A program made the translations under genes and the position numbers. From an uncultured Collinsella sp. (lineage in GTDB: Bacteria; Actinomycetota; Coriobacteriia; Coriobacteriales; Coriobacteriaceae): DNA of 7,828 bases. Every line of letters begins with the position of its first letter. Position 1 is the first letter of the stretch. Positions 5,188 through 7,828 of the stretch are shown piece after piece. The notes below the pieces were generated by a model that did not search any database, was not told the origin of the DNA, and saw only the letters and a program-made list of their open reading frames with translations. Where the stretch lies: the NCBI GenBank assembly GCA_902478365.1, contig CABSKX010000074.1, positions 1 through 7,828 on the forward strand, given 5' to 3'.

Positions 5188-6279
5188 TTAGCGTTTCTTT
5201 CCGCGGAAGAAGAAGCCGTGCAGCGAGGGCTTGAGTCCACGGTTGGCGCGACGCTCCTCGATATGATCGTGGATCGAAGCGACGCGCTCGATGACTTCGT
5301 CGGGAATCGGCACGTCTGGATTCATGTTCTCGACCTGGCTGACCTCGGCGGCGGCGACTTGGTCGATAATGGGCACATCGTCGCGCGAGATGACGGGCGT
5401 GGCGTCTTCTTTCATCTTGCGGTAGCGCTGCATCATGTCGGTCTGCAGCTGCTGGGCCGAAGGCGGTGTCCAGATGATGGCGTTGGCGCCGGCGGCGATG
5501 GTCTCGCGGATGCTCTCGGGTGTTTTGCCGCCCGGTGCGATGAGCGGCAGGTTGGGATAGTGCTCACGCAGTTCACGCAGGACCTGCGGCGTGTTCTTGC
5601 CGGCCGCGATGTTGAGGATCTTGGCTCCGGCGCGCACTTTGGCATGCGCATCATCGTCGCAGCGTACGACCGTGGCGATGACGGGGATGTCGGCGATGTT
5701 GGTGATGTGCTCGACCATCTCGGCAGTGGCGGGGGAGTTGACCACACAGCCCGCCGCGCCCTGCATCTCGGAGACGGCTGCCATCTGTACGGAGCGCTTA
5801 CCGGTCGTGGTTCCGCCGCCCACGCCTACAAAGACCGGGCACTCGGCGACAGTCAACAGCGCCTGCGTAATGGCAGGCTGTGGCGTGAAGGGGTAAACGG
5901 CAAAGACGGCATCGGCGTTGGAGTTGCGGATGACCGCGACGTCGGTGGTGTAGATAAGCGACTTGATGCGACGGCCGAAGAGCGTAAAGCCGCTGGCCTC
6001 CTCGATCTCGTCGGGCATGCGGAGGGCCGCCTTGCGTAGGCGCCCGTCGATGGGCAGCGGCTCCATGGGGAGCAGTCCGTTGGGGGTCACGGCTACCTGG
6101 GGCTCGGTGAACTCGTCTGCGAGCTCGACCTCAGAAAAATCGACCGAGGCGACGATGTCCTCGTGAACCTCGGCGGGCACATCGATGGGGGCTTGGTCGT
6201 TAGTCGCGGCAGGCGCGTCGAAGGAGCTGGTGCCGACAAAGGCGTCGACGCGCTCGTTCAAATCGTTGAGAGTATCCAT
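5188..6279 (-). CDS. Predicted TIM-barrel protein of unknown function
   Basis: 363-aa protein whose middle reads as a complete (beta/alpha)8 barrel. Candidate strands are SLIYTTDVA (107-115), ADAVFAVYP (122-130), CPVFVGVGGG (147-156), GAAGCVVNSP (174-183), IPVIATVV (198-205), AGAKILNIAA (217-226), LPLIAPGG (244-251) and ANAIIWTPPS (265-274). The alternation, and the Gly-rich strand ends GVGGGTTTGKRS and APGGKTPESI, resemble class I aldolase or phosphate-binding barrels such as the KDPG aldolase group. I cannot name the reaction or a catalytic residue. About 95 residues precede the barrel, acidic and probably disordered over 1-65, and about 85 follow it, ending in a basic FFFRGKKR tail. I see no signal peptide or membrane span, so it is probably cytosolic. 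The ATG at 6279 is the first start after an upstream in-frame TAG. It lacks a good ribosome site, and a TAGAAT box lies only nine bases upstream. The gene is real by length and motif order; its role is open. Confidence 0.85.
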   Translation of the reverse strand: MDTLNDLNERVDAFVGTSSFDAPAATNDQAPIDVPAEVHEDIVASVDFSEVELADEFTEPQVAVTPNGLLPMEPLPIDGRLRKAALRMPDEIEEASGFTLFGRRIKSLIYTTDVAVIRNSNADAVFAVYPFTPQPAITQALLTVAECPVFVGVGGGTTTGKRSVQMAAVSEMQGAAGCVVNSPATAEMVEHITNIADIPVIATVVRCDDDAHAKVRAGAKILNIAAGKNTPQVLRELREHYPNLPLIAPGGKTPESIRETIAAGANAIIWTPPSAQQLQTDMMQRYRKMKEDATPVISRDDVPIIDQVAAAEVSQVENMNPDVPIPDEVIERVASIHDHIEERRANRGLKPSLHGFFFRGKKR

Positions 6280-6304
6280 GGAGGCTCGATTCTATGCGAT
6301 GGTG

Positions 6305-6321
6305 GCCGGCAGGGTGCCGGC
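6305..6321. promoter_or_regulatory. 17-bp inverted repeat at the TIM-barrel gene promoter
   Basis: GCCGGCA (6305-6311) and TGCCGGC (6315-6321) are perfect inverted arms around GGG. They lie 26-42 bases ahead of the ATG, just upstream of the TAGAAT box, a usual place for a repressor or activator site. Confidence 0.3.
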
Positions 6322-6429
6322 AGCGTTGTGCTTGCTAAATCGTTTGACGAGATGATTTTTCCCCGCCGCGCCATCCGTTAGACCGAAGGGCCGGCGAACG
6401 TGAAGGAGCTGTGGTGGCGGGTATTGAGG

Positions 6430-6438
6430 TGCTATCTT
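6430..6438 (+). promoter_or_regulatory. Extended -10 for the microprotein gene
   Basis: TGCTATCTT has the TG-n-hexamer layout of an extended -10 promoter. It places the transcript start about 25 bases ahead of the ATG at 6471. There is no -35 match at 17 bases. It resembles TGCGATAAT ahead of degV. Confidence 0.35.
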
Positions 6439-6470
6439 GAATGTCCCGTTTAAAAGAGAGGTGACGCGGT

Positions 6471-6641
6471 ATGGAATTCACAGCAATGTTGGGCTCGATT
6501 GGCCTGTGTGTGGGCGCAATCGTAGCCGCCGCGGTCATCTACTTTGTGGTTACGGCCATTAAAGGCAAAAGAGCCGAGCACAAGGAACGCGAGGCACTTA
6601 AGCAGCACCGTGACCAGCAGGACAAGCGCGCACGGAGATAG
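6471..6641 (+). CDS. 56-aa single-span membrane microprotein, unknown function
   Basis: Small protein beginning MEFTAMLGSI. Residues 6-30 form one hydrophobic helix rich in Gly, Ala, Val and Ile (SIGLCVGAIVAAAVIYFVV), and residues 31-56 form a strongly basic, hydrophilic tail ending DKRARR. By the positive-inside rule the tail should face the cytoplasm and the short N-terminus lie outside. Coding status is supported by a very good ribosome site, GAGGTGA at 6458-6464, six bases ahead of the ATG, and by a sensible membrane layout. I recognise no family. It resembles small membrane adaptor or regulator peptides in shape only. It is transcribed divergently from the TIM-barrel gene and converges on the methyltransferase gene with a 24-base gap. 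Gene-finders with a length cutoff would miss it. Confidence 0.72.
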   Translation: MEFTAMLGSIGLCVGAIVAAAVIYFVVTAIKGKRAEHKEREALKQHRDQQDKRARR

Positions 6642-6676
6642 TTTGTTGAGTTTTGAATCCGTGCGCTAGCTGCGTT
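6628..6676 (+). terminator. Possible weak terminator across the convergent stop codons
   Basis: GCGCACGGA (6628-6636) and TCCGTGCGC (6658-6666) are perfect 9-bp inverted arms with a 21-base loop. They begin inside the microprotein gene and end on the stop codon of the methyltransferase gene. A short TTTT (6673-6676) follows after six bases on the plus strand. The long loop and short T run make it a weak candidate. No better terminator is visible between these genes. Confidence 0.3.
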
Positions 6677-7769
6677 TTCGGACCAGGGCGATATAGAAGC
6701 CCTCAAAGTCGCGACTGGGCGGAATGGTCAGCGTGCCGGGCATGCCGTTGGCGATGGCCGAGACATGGCCGGCAGCGATGGCCTCGGTGAGGGCGTTGCT
6801 CTCGACGCGTGGCTCTTCGCCAGCTTCCTGAGCACGGCGCGTTTCGCTTTCGCTCGGCGTGCCGTCGAGGGGGATAAGCTCGCAGTCCATGTGCTTGTCG
6901 AGGGCCTCTTGCAGGGCGTCCTCGTTTTCCTGCGGCAAGATCGAACAAGTCGAATAGACGAGCGTGCCGCCCGGTTTGAGGGCTCCCATGGCGCGGTCCA
7001 GAAGCGCGCGCTGCGAGCGGGCGCACTTGCCGAGCAACTGCTCGGTGAGGCCGCGCAGACTCTTCTCGTTGCCGCTGATGACGGTGCCCGTGCCGGTGCA
7101 GGGAGCGTCGAGCAGGATGCGGTCAAAGCGGAAGAACTCGTCGAGCTCGCGTGCGTCGATGCGCATGACCGGCACGTTTTTGGCGCCCTGGCGGTGGAGG
7201 TTGGCTTCGAGCTTCTCGGCGCGGGGAATGCTCATCTCGCAGGCCGTGAGGTGTGCCTGGCCCTGGGTGAGGGCGGCGATCTGCGTCGTCTTGCCGCCAG
7301 GGGCCGCGCACATGTCCAGGATGTCCTCGCCGGTCTGAGCGCCCAGGACCAACGGCGGCATCATGGACGACAGGCTCTGCAGATAGATTTTGCCGTCGCG
7401 GTAGATGTCGAGGTCCCACAGGTCGGAAACCTGGGCCTCGGGCAGGATGAAGGCGTCCGGATACCAGGTAACGGTTTGGTGTGCGATGCCGGCTTCGTCG
7501 AGTGCAGCGGCGATGTCCTCGGCGGTCGCCTTGAGCGTGTTGGCGCGCAGTGTGACTGGGCGTGTGGCCGCGGCGCCAAAGCCCTCGATCATGAGCTCGG
7601 CATCGGCGGGTGCATAGGCGCCTGCGACCGTGTCGACCATAAAGCGCGGCAGGTCGGCGGCGCAGGGAAGGGCGGCAAGTTGGTCGGAAAGCTCGGTAGC
7701 GGCAAACTGCCTGAGCTTGAGCTCGGGCTTAACCTGCTTTTTTTGCTTACGACGACGCGGCTTGGACAT
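6666..7769 (-). CDS. RsmB/NOP family RNA (cytosine-5) methyltransferase
   Basis: 367-aa SAM-dependent enzyme that methylates C5 of a cytosine in RNA, probably rRNA; the exact site is not predictable. Motifs are intact and ordered: YLQSLSSMMPPLVL (129-142), the usual pre-SAM helix; DMCAAPGGKT (152-161), SAM binding; CEMS (177-180), the acidic residue after strand 2; DRILLDAPCTGTG (216-228) with Cys224 of motif IV; VYSTCSILPQENE (271-283) with Cys275 of motif VI, the family's nucleophile; and the closing GFYIALVRK (357-365). The N-terminus is very basic (PRRRKQKK), likely RNA-contacting. There is no NusB domain as in E. coli RsmB, which is 429 aa, so I give the family rather than a gene symbol. 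The ATG at 7769 has GGAAGGA seven bases upstream. Function as a housekeeping RNA-modifying enzyme is inferred with high confidence. Confidence 0.93.
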   Translation of the reverse strand: MSKPRRRKQKKQVKPELKLRQFAATELSDQLAALPCAADLPRFMVDTVAGAYAPADAELMIEGFGAAATRPVTLRANTLKATAEDIAAALDEAGIAHQTVTWYPDAFILPEAQVSDLWDLDIYRDGKIYLQSLSSMMPPLVLGAQTGEDILDMCAAPGGKTTQIAALTQGQAHLTACEMSIPRAEKLEANLHRQGAKNVPVMRIDARELDEFFRFDRILLDAPCTGTGTVISGNEKSLRGLTEQLLGKCARSQRALLDRAMGALKPGGTLVYSTCSILPQENEDALQEALDKHMDCELIPLDGTPSESETRRAQEAGEEPRVESNALTEAIAAGHVSAIANGMPGTLTIPPSRDFEGFYIALVRKRS

Positions 7770-7828
7770 CCGTCTTTCCTTCCCATTCCATTAAAAGTAG
7801 TCAATTTGGGACGGGGCTATTTTAGCTA
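7770..7828 (-). promoter_or_regulatory. Upstream region of the methyltransferase gene, cut by the window edge
   Basis: On the minus strand this holds the ribosome site GGAAGGA and two -10-like boxes, TTTAAT (7795-7790) and TAAAAT (7824-7819), each five of six to consensus. Neither has a good -35 at 17 bases inside the window, and the one for TAAAAT would lie outside it. A TTGACT (7803-7798) has no partner -10. I cannot decide which box is used. Confidence 0.25.

Larger units (their letters stand above)
6280..6470. promoter_or_regulatory. Divergent control region, TIM-barrel gene / microprotein
   Basis: No gene is seen. Toward the minus strand there is TAGAAT (6294-6289), nine bases from the ATG, and a 17-bp palindrome GCCGGCAGGGTGCCGGC (6305-6321) where a -35 would lie. 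The 11-mer TTGCTAAATCG (6332-6342) also occurs in the fbp/degV region. Toward the plus strand there is an extended -10, TGCTATCTT (6430-6438), and a full ribosome site (6458-6464). Confidence 0.5.

Noticed and set aside
5164..6039. Long plus-strand open frame opposite the TIM-barrel gene
   Set aside because: It begins within the terminator region, shows antisense-type composition, and overlaps a gene with an ordered barrel pattern on the minus strand.
1..7828. CRISPR array, transposon, toxin-antitoxin or defence system, tRNA or rRNA
   Set aside because: I found no regularly spaced repeats, transposase or nuclease motifs, paired small toxin genes or RNA-gene signatures anywhere in the window. 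The Tn5 end at 1-16 is a library artefact.

Overview
The window is a GC-rich piece of bacterial chromosome. The gene set and sequence style fit an actinobacterium of the class Coriobacteriia, most likely Collinsella or a close relative. This is an inference from a class III fructose-1,6-bisphosphatase, paired GtrA proteins, a Ser/Lys/Asp-linkered DUF4430 surface protein and the codon style; no marker gene proves it. The first 16 bases are not native. They equal the last 16 bases of the 19-bp Tn5 mosaic end used in transposase-based library preparation, so the left edge is a contig end and the first gene is cut off.

Layout. Positions 17-720 (+) hold the C-terminal part of a secreted or surface protein: a charged low-complexity linker, a Ser/Gly-rich linker and a terminal DUF4430 domain, followed by a rho-independent terminator. 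Facing it from the right on the minus strand is the series fbp (1981-3897), gtrA-like 2 (1507-1902) and gtrA-like 1 (880-1287), closed by a strong terminator at 819-853. A 319-bp divergent region (3898-4216), rich in inverted repeats, separates fbp from a degV-family gene (4217-5107, +). A hairpin terminator that can work in both directions (5142-5177) separates degV from a convergent minus-strand gene (5188-6279) for a 363-aa predicted TIM-barrel protein of unknown function. A second divergent region (6280-6470) leads to a 56-aa single-span membrane microprotein (6471-6641, +). This converges on an RsmB/NOP-type RNA m5C methyltransferase gene (6666-7769, -), whose upstream region reaches the right edge.

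How the genes relate. Fbp is the gluconeogenic phosphatase. The GtrA paralogues are small four-helix membrane proteins of a family linked to moving lipid-linked sugars for cell-envelope glycans. The DegV protein is of the fatty-acid-binding (FakB-like) type. The methyltransferase modifies RNA. These are mostly housekeeping or envelope functions. No mobile element, CRISPR array, phage gene, defence system, rRNA or tRNA was seen. The most interesting parts are regulatory: nested palindromes in front of fbp, an 11-mer shared by the two divergent intergenic regions, and a dyad over the likely -10 of degV. The uncharacterised TIM-barrel protein and the microprotein are also of interest. I see no convincing new multi-gene system here.
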